Position numbers and translations under genes: made by a program. 64,000 nucleotides of DNA. Origin: Sipunculus nudus (Eukaryota > Annelida > Sipuncula > Golfingiida > Sipunculidae). This document shows positions 47,581-58,958 of this stretch, piece after piece (the first letter of the stretch is position 1; each line of letters opens with the position of its first letter). The stretch spans positions 4,242,601 to 4,306,600 of the forward strand of contig CM049319.1 in assembly GCA_026874595.1 (NCBI GenBank), read 5' to 3'. A model generated the notes under the pieces. It ran no database searches and had not been told where the DNA came from. It was given only the letters and a program-made list of their open reading frames with translations.

Positions 47581-48098
47581 TTGAAAAAATACAGGTGGCG
47601 CCACCAGAATGCAGAAACTGATGAAACATTTCATGATCAATATCCATGCAAAGAATCATGGTGATCAATATAATAATTGTTCAGATACTTGAGCTTTTGT
47701 ATCAAATTTTCCATTATTCTGGGGGGGTACTTCGGAGCCCCATAGCTCAGAGGTTATGGGTAACAGAGACCTAATTTCAAGTTTTTAAGGAAACTTTTCA
47801 TGGGCCTCTCAGCAGGTCAAGAGAGAAGATTCTAGGTCCAGTTGTTACGATTTGTGCTATGTTAACAGATGACCGCATCTTATGAGGTCTCAAAAATAGA
47901 GAAAAAAATTCATAAAAATAAAAAAATACAGGTGGCGCCACCATACTGCAGAAACTGATGACACATTCCATGATCAATATCCATGCAAAGAATCATGGTG
48001 ATCACTGCAATAGTTGTTTAGATACTTGAGCTTTTGTATCAAATTGTCCATTATTCTGAGGGATACTTCAGATGACTTGCAGTCAGCTGAGCTAAAAA
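47581..48098 (+). mobile_element. Family A array fragment
   Basis: Core units with palindromes at 47594 and 47931, ending in a truncated hairpin at 48066-48093. It lacks a 5' terminus and directly abuts the previous copy, so it is a truncated or unequal-crossover product. Confidence 0.65.
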
Positions 48099-51000
48099 CA
48101 CTTAATGGTCAATATCCATGCAAAGAATCATGATGATCTCCGTATTAGTTGTTCAGATACTTCAGCTTTTGTATCAAATTGTCCATTATTCTGAGGGATA
48201 CTTCAGAGTCCTATAGCTTGAAGGATATGGGTAACAGAGACCTAATTTCAAGTTTCCACAGGCACTCTTCATGGGCCTCCTTGCATGACAAGAATGAAGT
48301 TTCTAGGTCCAGTTGTTGCAATTTGTACCCTCTTGATAGATAACATAGGTGGCGCCACCAGTCTGCAGGAACTGATGGAACATCTCATAATCAATATGTA
48401 TGCCAAAAATCATGACCATCAGTGATGTAGTTATTGAGATATTGAAGTTTTGTATGAAATTTTTGACTACTCTGGGGGGGTACTTTGGGGCCCCATAGCT
48501 CGAAGGATATGGGTAACAGAGACCTAATTTCTGGTATCCATGGAGACTTTTCATAGGTCTTCTAGTGTGTTGAGAATGAAGATTCTAGGTCCAGTCGTTA
48601 CTATTTGTGCCATGCTAACAGATGACAGCATCCTTAAAGGTCTCAAAAATAGAGGAAAAAAATCGTAAAAAATCGAACGATACAGGTGGCGCCACCAGTC
48701 TGCAGGAACAGATGACACATCTCATGATCAATAGTTATGCCACAAATCATGACCATCATTCAAGTAGTTAATGAGATATTGAAGTTTTTGTATGAAAATT
48801 TTTACTTTTCTTGGGGGTACTTTAGGGCTCCATAGCTCGAAGAATATGGGTAACAGAGACCTAATTTTGGTTTCCATGGAGACTTTTCATAGGTCTCTCA
48901 GTGTGTCGAGAATGAAGATTTTAGGTTCAGTCGTTATGATTTGTGCCACATTAACAGATGACAACATCCTTAAAGGTCTCAAAAATAGAGGAAAAAATCG
49001 TAAAAAATCAAACAATACAGGTGGCGCCACAAGTCTGCAGGAACTGATGGAACATTTCATAATCAATATGTATGCCAAAAATCATGACCATCAGTGATGT
49101 AGTTATTGAGATATTGAAGTTTTTGTATGAAATTTTTGACTACTCGGGGGGGGGGGGTACTTTGGGGCCCCATAGCTCAAAGGATATGGTTAACAGAGAC
49201 CTAATTTCTGGTTTCCAAGGATATTTTTCATGGACTTCTCAGTGTGTTAAGAATGAAGATTCTAGGTCCAGTCGTTACGATTTGTGCCATGCTAACAGAT
49301 GACAGCATCCTTAAAGGTCTCAAAAATAGAGGAAAAAGTCGAAAAAATCGAACACTAAAGGTGGCACCACCAGTCTGCAGGAAGTGATGACACATCTCAT
49401 GATCAATACGTATGCCACAAATCATGACCATCAGTCAAGTAGTTAATGAGATATTGAAGTTTTTGTATGAAATTTTTTACTTTTCTTGGGGGTACTTTGG
49501 GGCTCCATAGCTCGAAGAATATGGGTAACAGAGACCTAATTTCTGGTTTCCATGGAGACTTTTCATAGGTCTCTCAGTGTGTCAAGAATGAAGATTCTAG
49601 GTCCAGTCTTTACGATTTGTGCCTTGTTAACAGATGTTTACATTTTGAAAGGTCTCAAAAATAGAGAAAAAAATTCGTAAAAAATTGAACGATACAGGTG
49701 GCGCCACCAGTCTGCAGGAAGTGATGGAACATCTCACGATCAATATGTATGACAAAAATCATGACCATCAGTCAAGTATTTAATGAGATATTGAAGTTTT
49801 TGTTTGAAATTTTTTACTTTTCTGGGGGGTAGTTTGGGGCCCCATAGCTGGAAGGATATGGGTAACAGAGACCTAATTTCTGGTTTCCATGGAGACTTTT
49901 CATAGGTCTCTCAGTGTGTCGAGAATGAAGATTCTAAGTCCAGTCATTACAATTTGTGCCTTGTTAACAGATGTTCACATTTTAAAGATCTCAAAAATAG
50001 AGAAAAAAATTCGTAAAAAATCGAAAAATATAGGTGGCGCCACCAGTCTTCAGGAACTGATGGAACCTCTCATGATCAATATGTATGCCAAAAATCATGA
50101 CCATCAGTCAAGTAGTTAATGAGATATTGAAGTTTTTGTATGAAATTTTGGACTTTTCGGGGGGGTACTTTGGGGCTCCATAACTCGAAGGATATGGGTA
50201 ACAGAGACCTAATTTCTGGTTTTCAAGGAGATTTTTCATGGACCTCCCAGGATGTCAAGTAAGAAGATTCCAGTTCTAGCGGTTACGATTTGTGCCTGGT
50301 TAACGGACAGACAGACAGAAAGACAGACAGACGGACGACGGACAAAGAGTGAACACTATAGCTCAGATGACTTTCAGTCAGCTGAGCTAAAAATCCCTAT
50401 ATAAATAAGAATTCATAGTATTTGGAAAAAAATTCGTAAAAAATTGAATGATACAGGTGGCGCCACCAGTCTGCAGGAAGTGATGGAACATCTCATGATC
50501 AATATGTATGACAAAAATCATGACCATCAGTCAAGTATTTAATGAGATATTGAAGTTTTTGTTTGAAATTTTTTACTTTTCTGGGGGGTAGTTTGGGGCC
50601 CCATAGCTGGAAGGATATGGGTAACAGAGACCTAATTTCTGGTTTCCATGGAGACTTTTCATAGGTCTCTCAGTGTGTCGAGAATGAAGATTCTAAGTCC
50701 AGTCATTACGATTTGTGCCTTGTTAACAGATGTTCACAATTTAAAGATCTCAAAAATAGAGAAAAAAATTCGTAAAAAATCGAAAAATATAGGTGGCGCC
50801 ACCAGTCTTCAGGAACTGATGGAACCTCTCATGATCAATATGTATGCCAAAAATCATGACCATCAGTCAAGTAGTTAATGAGATATTGAAGTTTTTGTAT
50901 GAAATTTTGGACTTTTCGGGGGGGTACTTTGGGGCCCCATAACTCAAAGGATATGGGTAACAGAGACCTAATTTCTGATTTCCAAGGAGATTTTTCATGG

Positions 51001-51183
51001 ACCTCCTAGGATGTCAAGTAAGAAGATTCCAGTTCTAGCGGTTACGATTTGTGCCTGGTTAACGGACAGACAGATGGACAGACAGACAGACGGACGACGG
51101 ACAAAGAGTGATCGCTATAGCTCAGATGACTTTCAGTCAGCTGAGCTAAAAATCCCTATATAAATAAGAATTCATAGTATTTG
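48099..51183 (+). mobile_element. Family A tandem array with duplicated 3' end
   Basis: About nine 336-bp units, with palindromes at 48348, 48685, 49697, 50033, 50456 and 50792 and variants near 49020 and 49360. Two complete 3' ends (hairpins at 50360-50388 and 51119-51147) lie 759 bases apart, each with an (ACAG/ACGG)n tract. No 5' terminus is present. Confidence 0.75.
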
Positions 51184-51185
51184 GA
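49667..51185. repeat. 759-bp direct tandem duplication
   Basis: 49667-50425 and 50426-51184 are nearly identical. Offsets agree at five checkpoints: palindromes 49697/50456 and 50033/50792, hairpins 50360/51119, and the flank 'ccctatataaataagaattc' 759 apart. The duplication includes about 35 bases of unique flank beyond the element end. Confidence 0.88.
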
Positions 51186-53651
51186 ACTTTTGTTAATGCA
51201 CTGAAAACAATACAGTATAGAAAGCACACACATGATAAAGCTCAATCCAGGTGAGCTTAACCAAAGCTACTGATCCATACTAGCAGTACACTACTACCTC
51301 ACCTCTTAACGTACCTGTCATTACAATTTGATTTACCTGTGTCCACAGGTAGCCTGTTGACCCAGAATATCAATGAACTTTACTCTGTCTATCCTGATAT
51401 ATATATATTGACACAGATGGGCTGTCTGTGTATACTCCATGTACATATGTACACCTGATTACTGCTTGTTAATGTTGTCATATGTGTACTGTAGAGAGCA
51501 ATATTGTCCATTTACTACCTGTGTATATATACCACACAGAGGGACATTTAAAAGTTTATTGTTAATCAATATTTCCTTTATATCTTAATTATTTTTTTTA
51601 TAAAATAATCTTTTCTGTTGATCATATAATTTATTTTAATGTTAGTATAATCATTTTTATGAGAATAGTGAGCATGTAGCTTTTCTATCCATAATATACA
51701 CATGCATTACAGGAAAAAGCATGAAGATACCAGCATATAGCATACATAATGTATCAGCAACCTATCAGACCTATACTTAACTCATCATTTACAGAGCTTG
51801 TTAAATTTGATAACTGTTCACAGAATAATGGCAACTTTTCACAAGTCAGTAACTCTAGCAGTTAATACACTTAAAGAAGATTATCAAGTACATGCTATGT
51901 GAACATATGTTTTTTTTCTCAGTTATGTAAACACATGATTTTTTATCAATTTTATCAGTGAATTAATTAAAAATAACTTTTTTTGGAATGCACAATTATA
52001 TTTTATGAGCAAAAAGTTTAATAAAGAACTTATGCCAGATGACAGATCTTTATAAGCCTGTAAATGACAAACAAGAGGCCAAAACTTAACTTATCTGACA
52101 TTAAAGCACAAAATCTGAGCCCAAATCGAAGGAGGGAGGACTACTAAAAAGGGCCTCATCTGTCTGTCCTTCTGACCTTCCATCCATCCACCTCCATCAC
52201 TGATGCCACACTTTCCTAGTTAAACATAGGATGGGGGACTATTTGTATCTCTAGGCCTGGTTATATTTAAACATTTTAATGCTACAAAACAAAAGTCATG
52301 AAATCATTCCTTAGTATTACATACACCAGTACAGCAACCATGCAGTCACCTTGAGCTGGGGTTAGATAAATCAAGTGGTGAAAACTCAAGTAGATCACTC
52401 ATCAAATTCTACAATGATGACAGATATAACACCTACCGAGGAAGATGCTGACAGGGGGATAACTGATGAGGAATGTACTGGTAATCACAGTAACATATTC
52501 ACCCCATCACAGAGTGTGACAACAGACCTTGCTGAAACTTGTGTAGGACAGCGTGAAGTGATAAGAAATCAGACAGAGGGCTCAGGTCATGCACCCACTC
52601 CTCTTGATGTATGTGATACACAAGGTCAAAGGTCAATGAGGAGAGACAGGGGATTCATGATGCACAAACAAGTGTTACACCTATGAAACAAAACCTCACT
52701 ATCGTTAAGATCAACTCAGTCTATGGCCAGTTCTTTTCAATCAGTACTCTCATGTTTTAATTCTTGAAAGACAAAAAAGGACAGCAATAGCCCAGAGAGA
52801 GTGAGCCAAGGGCACCTCTGCAACTCTTAAGGGTTTATTGAAATTTTTTTCCAAATAAGATGTTTTTGTTGCTTTGTTGTTTTGTTGCTTCAACTTTCAT
52901 AATATTTAAATATTTATTCACACACCAGATGACAGATCTATATCTGCTCAAGATGAGACATCTTTCTCAGATGTACCTAGCTTATATTAAAAGAAAATCT
53001 GGATAGATACAGGTCATGAGCCTTATCCTGTAATTAAAGCTGACATTATTAAGGACCCCAGCTCATACAGTGGCCTTAGATCACATAGCTCCATGAGTGT
53101 TGGATTATATCCAAGCCACATCAAATGTTCCTTTACTCTCCTTAATATAACTTTCCCAGAGCTCCTTTGTTTTAACAGCTGCTTTGTATAGCAGGATTCT
53201 CCGGGTTTCACCACCAGGGCTGGCACAGAGCAAAGAAACATCACCAGGCCAATGAGAGTGTGGTATCACATTGTGCATCCAGCTCCAAATTTTAAACATT
53301 CAACAACAGCTCTCATTGCTTTGATTCTTGGCTCTTTGCCAGAGCCGGTGTTATCAGACCAACAAGATTTTTCTTGGTAGTACCAGTTTTTCTCCACTAG
53401 ATGTCAGTACAACAGAAGTACTGTCTAAATCACTGCCAGACAGATGTACAGGCAAGTTAAACAATAATGCAACTCCATACTCCATTGGAATAACTACAAT
53501 GTTACAATCTTCTTTCCTATAGGTCCACACCTGGATATAAATATAGTCCTGAAATCCACACCCTATACTATTTTAAGAAATATTGTATGAAGGAAGACAA
53601 GCACACACAGACAACTGAAAAACAGACATATATGGACTCTGTCAAACTTAC
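51185..53651. other. Unique region upstream of the CRACR2A coiled-coil exons
   Basis: No repeat family. A 103-codon + strand frame at 52375-52686 and overlapping - strand frames at 53299-53023 show no recognised family and lack supporting splice structure. Low-confidence hypothetical only. Confidence 0.45.
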
Positions 53652-53719
53652 TGATTGCTGAACAGTTCTTGCAGGTCAAGTGTATGGTCAGGTATGTAGC
53701 TGATATGTATGTTAGACAT
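53652..53719 (-). CDS. Candidate alternative first exon of CRACR2A
   Basis: An ATG at 53719-53717, with A at -3, opens 22 codons plus two bases (MSNIHISYIP, then DHTLDLQELFSN) ending at a good donor, gtaagt. The split CA joins the T at 41225 to make His and enters the conserved KLTAHDEE block in frame. The peptide is unlike the EF-hand region that precedes this block in vertebrates, so it may be an alternative promoter product without EF-hands. The same frame is open further upstream to an acceptor-like 'ttatccag' near 53837, so an internal exon is also possible. Support is phase and splice signal only. Confidence 0.4.
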
Positions 53720-53919
53720 GATGGTGCCCTCATGGCTACAGTCTGTGTTGTACCAAGGTGAACATGACCTCAAACACAGTTCACTGGTAGTGATGATTGA
53801 GAAATGACCCTCAACTGAAGAACTGGATAAATTTCAGAAACACCTAGATTTCTTAAAACATCTTGATAGACTCTTTAATTTCATTAATGCTATGTTTCCC
53901 ATAAAATATACAGATTAAA

Positions 53920-54543
53920 ACTAGAATACAGGTAGTCAACAAGCGACTATGTGTATCCACCAAAATCAGGGTAGGACAGGTGAAGTGAAGCATGGATTGA
54001 GTGGCAAGGGAAAATAGAGTTAGATGTGTTACATATTAGCATGGATGTCTGCCACGTAAACATGTAGGTGGCATCGCTGTCACAAAATCAAGAAAGCTAT
54101 CCAGGATGTATACGCATGCCGAATTTCAGGTGAATTAGTCAAACCACTGAAGAGATATGAGTGATTTTAAACCAAGGCAGACAAACAGATGGATACTGTG
54201 CAAAAATGGTTGTAGGTGATACCATTTTGTGTATGTTATAAATGCTTTCAAAGGGCTACATTTGTGCAAAAATTTTTTCCCGAATGATCATACAGTTCCC
54301 GAGATATAAGGGTTTATGTGTAGAAACAGACGCACAAATGGACGCTGGGCAGAGAGGAAAGGTCAGAGGTCAGCCAAAAATGAGGGCGCAGCAGTTCACA
54401 TTTTACCTGATCATAATTCCAAATATTAAAAATTCTGCCCAGTGGTTACGGAGAAGGTCTCCAGAAACCTATGCAGCGGCGGAGGTGGCGGCAGCGTGCA
54501 ACTGAAACATAGTATCCGCTAAACTCTGTTTTTGCAGATACAA
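53920..54543 (+). mobile_element. Family B element, short copy
   Basis: Starts ACTAGAATACAGGTAGTCAA, ends in hairpin 54512-54541 (GTATCCGC against GCAGATAC) after a GGCGGAGGTGGCGGC tract. About one core unit, with a degraded palindrome near 54066. It begins about 200 bases upstream of the candidate CRACR2A first exon, so it could overlap its promoter. Confidence 0.75.
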
Positions 54544-54775
54544 TTAAACTTAAGACATATTTAAAGAGACTGTACCTATTTTAATGTTCCTGAGGGAGCA
54601 GAAAAACACAGTATATTTGGCACTGCCAATACACTGCCAGCTTCAAAGGTTGAGTCCCAAACCAAATAGTGAGGAAGCATCTACAGAGTGCATCATGAAA
54701 GCATAGCATTTTATCAGCAGTATGCATCAATGTGTACAATTCCTGGCCAATGGCTAGCATAATTATCACTGAAGA

Positions 54776-55430
54776 ACTAGAATATGGGTAGTCGACAAGC
54801 AACTATGTGTATCCACCGAAATCAGAGTAGAACAGGTGAAGTAAGGCGTGGACTGAGTGGCAAGGGGAAATGGAGGGAGATGTGTTACATTTTAGCATGG
54901 ATGTCTGCCATGTAAACATGATTATAGGTGGCACCACCTGTTATTTTAAAAAGAAACTATTCAAGATGTAAACACATGCAAAATTTCAGGTGGATAAGTC
55001 AAACCACTGCCGAGATTATGCTGTGCATAAATGGTTGGAGGTGGCGCGACCAATTTTGTGTGATAAAGAGCTATGTAAGATCTAAATACATGCAAAATTT
55101 CATGAGGATACATCAAACCAGTCTGTAGATATTGATTGGCATGAATGTAGGTGGCGCCACCTGTCATAAAATACAGAAAGCTATCCAGGATGTAAACACA
55201 TGCCAAATTTCAGGTGAATTAGCCAAACCACTCAGTGATTTTAAACCAAGGCAGACAAACAGATGGACACTGTGCAAAAATGGTTGCAGGTAGTGCCACC
55301 AGATAATTGCATGATATAAAGCTACCCAACAGCTACACTGGTGCAAAATTTCAGCCTGATCCATTAAACAAGTCTGAAGAAAATTTATCTCAAGGGGACC
55401 AAGCTTCAGAAAACTCAAAGCATTTATCTA
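54776..55430 (+). mobile_element. Family B element, 3'-truncated
   Basis: Starts ACTAGAATATGGGTAGTCGA; palindrome at 55150 and variants near 54928, 55040 and 55290. No terminal hairpin before family A begins at 55456. Confidence 0.65.
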
Positions 55431-55615
55431 TAAAGTTATTGCAAAAGGATATTAAACAAGTGACCCATGGGTCATGACGCTCAGCTGACTGGGAAGAGAT
55501 TCACAAAAGGAAATTTTATCATCAGAATGGTAGATACCCATTCAACTGAAGCATCAAACAGATTAACCAACAGGCCAAGATTTAGTCTGTATTTATATAT
55601 CTGAAAAATAGAGAA

Positions 55616-58600
55616 ACTAGATGTGTCTGAACGACACGAATGCCCCCGCCTTGGGCAAATTAGAAACATTTGTAAAATTTTGAAAATTTTTTTAAGTTCA
55701 GGAGGTGTTGTATGGTCAAAAGTAGGTCAACAAGGGCAAAATGCAAAAAATAGATCTGTAACGGGTCATTATCAAGCAACACACCAAAAATCATGCCAGT
55801 ATATGCAGGCATTGTGAAAAAAAGTCCATACATGTGCATTTTCCATAAAAATTTCTGTCTTTTTCATGAAATTTTCTATGTTTAGGAGCCGTGAAACAAT
55901 CAATAGTAGGTCAACCGGGATGAAACGCGAACTCGATCTGTAACTGTCATTATCTGCCCACACATAAAAAATCAGGGTGGTACCTGCAGGCATTGAGGAG
56001 AAAAAGTCAGTACATATGCATTTGTTATGAAAATTTATATTTTTCATGAAACTTTCTATGTTCAGGAGCAGTCAAATGGTCAAAAGTAGGTCAACTGAGA
56101 GAAAACAAGAACTCGATCTGTAACTGGTCATTATCTGGCTACACACCAAAATTCAGGCCCGTATCTGCAGGCACTGCGAAAAAAAAGACCATACATATGC
56201 ACCTTTTTATGAAATTGTTCTATGTTAGAGCACCGTCAAACGGTCAAAATAGGTCAACTGGGACAAAACTTGAACTTGATCTGTAACTGGTCATTATCTG
56301 CCCACACACCAAAAATCAGGCCAATATCTGCAGGTATTGTGAAGAAAAGTCTGTACAAGTGTATTTGTCATGAAAATTTCTATTTTTCATGAAATTTTCT
56401 AAGTTTAGGAGCCGTAAAACAGTCAAAAGTAGGTCAACCAGGACGAAATGCGAACTCAATCTGTAACTGGTCAATATCTGGCCACACACCAAAAAATCAG
56501 GCCAATATCTGCAGGCATTGTGAAAAAAAGTCCGTACATGTGTATTTGTCATGATATTTCATATTTTTCATGAAATTTTCTATGTTCAGGAGCCGTAAAA
56601 CGGTCAAAATTAGGTCAACCAGGACGAAAAGCGAGCTCGATCTGTAACTGGTCTATATCTGCCCACACACCAAAAATCAGGCCAATATCTGCAGGCATTG
56701 CGAAACTAGAATATCAGCAGAAGCTGACAAAAGCCCTCAGCCAAAAGAACAGTGTTTAAGAGTTGGTAACAGTAACAAGTACTAAATATCTGTTCTCGCA
56801 TGGATGTACATGTATATCTGTACATGTCTCAGTTATAAATTTAAAATGGAGAGGTATGTGCCATGATTCATAACAATCCACCAAATGCTTCCTGAAAAAT
56901 AAGTTTCTAAGTTTTATTCTATTATAAGCTCTGTGACCTTGAAAAGTAGGTCAAGGTCACCCATCTTCGAACATGAACGAGATTTTTGTCGATATACATC
57001 TTCACCAAAGAAATAAAATTCCTATTGTGAATCCTTTTTGAGATATCCCGCTCACAAGGCCAAAGTTGAAAAATCCAAGAAAAATTCAATAAAAAATCAG
57101 AAATTGCAGGTGGCGCCCCCAAACTTGTACAGCAGTTACAGACCATCAGTCCCTATGATCATAGTAAGTATTGTGAAAATCCATCCAATGGTTCCTGAGA
57201 AATAAGCTTCTAAATTTTTTTTCTATAATCAGCTCTAAAACGTAGAAAAATAGGTCAAGGTCACCCATCTTCGAACTTGACCGAGATTTTGTCAATATAC
57301 ATCTTCACCAAAGCAATTAAATTCCTACGGTGAATCCTATTTGAGATATCCCGCTCACAAGCCCAAAGTTGAAAAATCCGATAAAAATTCATTAAAAATC
57401 AGAAATTGTAGGTGGCGCCACCAAACTTGTGTAGCAGGTAGAGACTATCAGTCCCAATAATCATAGTAAGTTTTGTGAAAATCCACCAAATGGTTCCTGA
57501 GTAATAAGCATCTAAGTGTTTTTCTATAATCAGCTCTAAAATGTAGAAAAATAGGTCAAGGTCACCCATCTTCGAACTTGACCGAGATTTTGTCGATATA
57601 CATCTTTACAGAGGAAATAAAATTCTGACGGTGAATCCTTTTCAAGATATCCCGCTCAAAAGGTAATAGTTAACGGACGCCGGACGGACGGACGGACAGA
57701 CGGACGGACGGACAGCTTGGGTGACGACAATAGCCCATCAGCCTAAGGGCTGAGGGCTAAAAAAGTCTGTACATGTGTATCTTTCATGAATATTTCTATT
57801 TTTCATGAAATTTTCTATGTTTGTACAACGGTCAAAAGTAGGTCAACTGGGACGAAACGCGAACTCGATCTGTAAATGGTCTATATCTGTCCACACACCA
57901 AAATTCAGGCCAATATCTGCAGGCACTGCGAAAAAAAGTCCGTACATGTGTATCTGTCATGAATATTTCTATTTTTCATGAAATTTTCTAAGTTTAGGAG
58001 CCGTAAAACGGTCAAAAGTAGGTCAACCGGGACAGAACGCGAACTCGATCTGTAACTGGTCTATATTTGCCCACACACCAAAAATCAGGCCAATATCTGC
58101 AGGCATTGCGAAAAAAAGTCCGTACATGTGTATCTGTCATGAATATTTCTATTTTTCATGAAATTTTCTAAGTTTAGGAGCCGTAAAACAGTCAAAAGTA
58201 GGTCAACCGGAAAGAAACACGAACTCGATCTGTAACTGGTCTATATTTGCCCACACACCAAAAATCAGGCCAATATCTGCAGGCATTGCGAAAAAAAGTC
58301 CGTACATGTGTAGCTGTCATGAATATTTCTATTTTTCATTATATTTTCTAAGTTTAGGAGCCGTAAAACAGTCAAAAGTAGGTCAACGGGGAAGAAACGA
58401 GAACTCGATCTGTAACTGGTCAATATCTGTCCACACACCAAAAATCAGGCCAATATCTGCAGGCACTGCGAAAAAAAGTCCGTACAAGTGTATTTGTCAT
58501 GAAATTTCATATTTTTCATGAAATTTTCTATGTTAAGGAGCCGTAAAACGGTCAAAAGTAGGTCAACCAGGACAAAACGCGAACTCGATCTGTATCTGGT

Positions 58601-58939
58601 CTATATCTGCTCACACACCAAAAATCAGGCCAATATCTGCAGGCATTGTGAAAAAAAGTCCATACATGTGTATCTGTCATGAATATTTCTATTTTTCATG
58701 AAATTTTCGAAGTTTAGGAGCCGTAAAATGGTCAAAAATAGGTCAACCGGGACGAAACGCGAACTCGATCTGTAACTGGTCTATATCTGCCAACACACCA
58801 AAAATTAGGCCAAAATCTGCAGGCATTGCGAAAAAAGTCCGTACAACTGTTTGATTTCGGAATGACGGAAGGACGGGATGACGGAATGACGGACATGGGT
58901 AAAACTATATGCCCCGGCCACTTTGTGGCGGGGGCATAA
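55616..58939 (+). mobile_element. Family D element, 180-bp units
   Basis: Starts ACTAGATGTGTCTGAACGAC with TGCCCCCGCC just inside, matching an arm of the hairpin at 58908-58938 (TATGCCCC..GGCCAC, TTT, GTGGC..GGGGCATA). Core units are about 180 bp ('ggtcaaccgggacgaaacgc', 'gaactcgatctgtaactggt'), a multiple of 3. A (GACGGAAT)-like tract precedes the hairpin. No GGTGGCGCCACC. Family C sits inside at 56705-57760. Confidence 0.75.
56705..57760 (+). mobile_element. Family C element nested in D
   Basis: Starts ACTAGAATATCAGCAGAAGC with GCCCTCAGCC, matching the hairpin at 57731-57759 (TAGCCCATCAGCC, TAAG, GGCTGAGGGCTA). Core units of about 304 bp carry 'ggtcaaggtcacccatcttc' and a palindrome (intact at 57411, mutated at about 57109). 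A (CGGA)n tract lies at about 57677-57712. The D unit is split at 'cattgcgaa'. Confidence 0.8.
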
Positions 58940-58958
58940 AAATGTGTAAACTTTAAAA

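Noticed and set aside
48792-50878. Recurrent 60-110-codon frames ([10 protein letters not shown].., [10 protein letters not shown].., [10 protein letters not shown]..) on both strands, also at 3275-4325, 27396-27644 and 60667-62341
   Set aside because: They are frames within 336-bp family A units, a multiple of three; they occur on both strands, start and stop at varying places and lack any recognised domain.
52375-52686. 103-codon + strand frame
   Set aside because: No recognisable family, no splice context, hydrophilic composition without domain; kept only as a remark.
53023-53299. Overlapping - strand frames resembling a degraded coding remnant
   Set aside because: Two frames are open at once, neither extends upstream, and I could not match either to a transposon or gene family.
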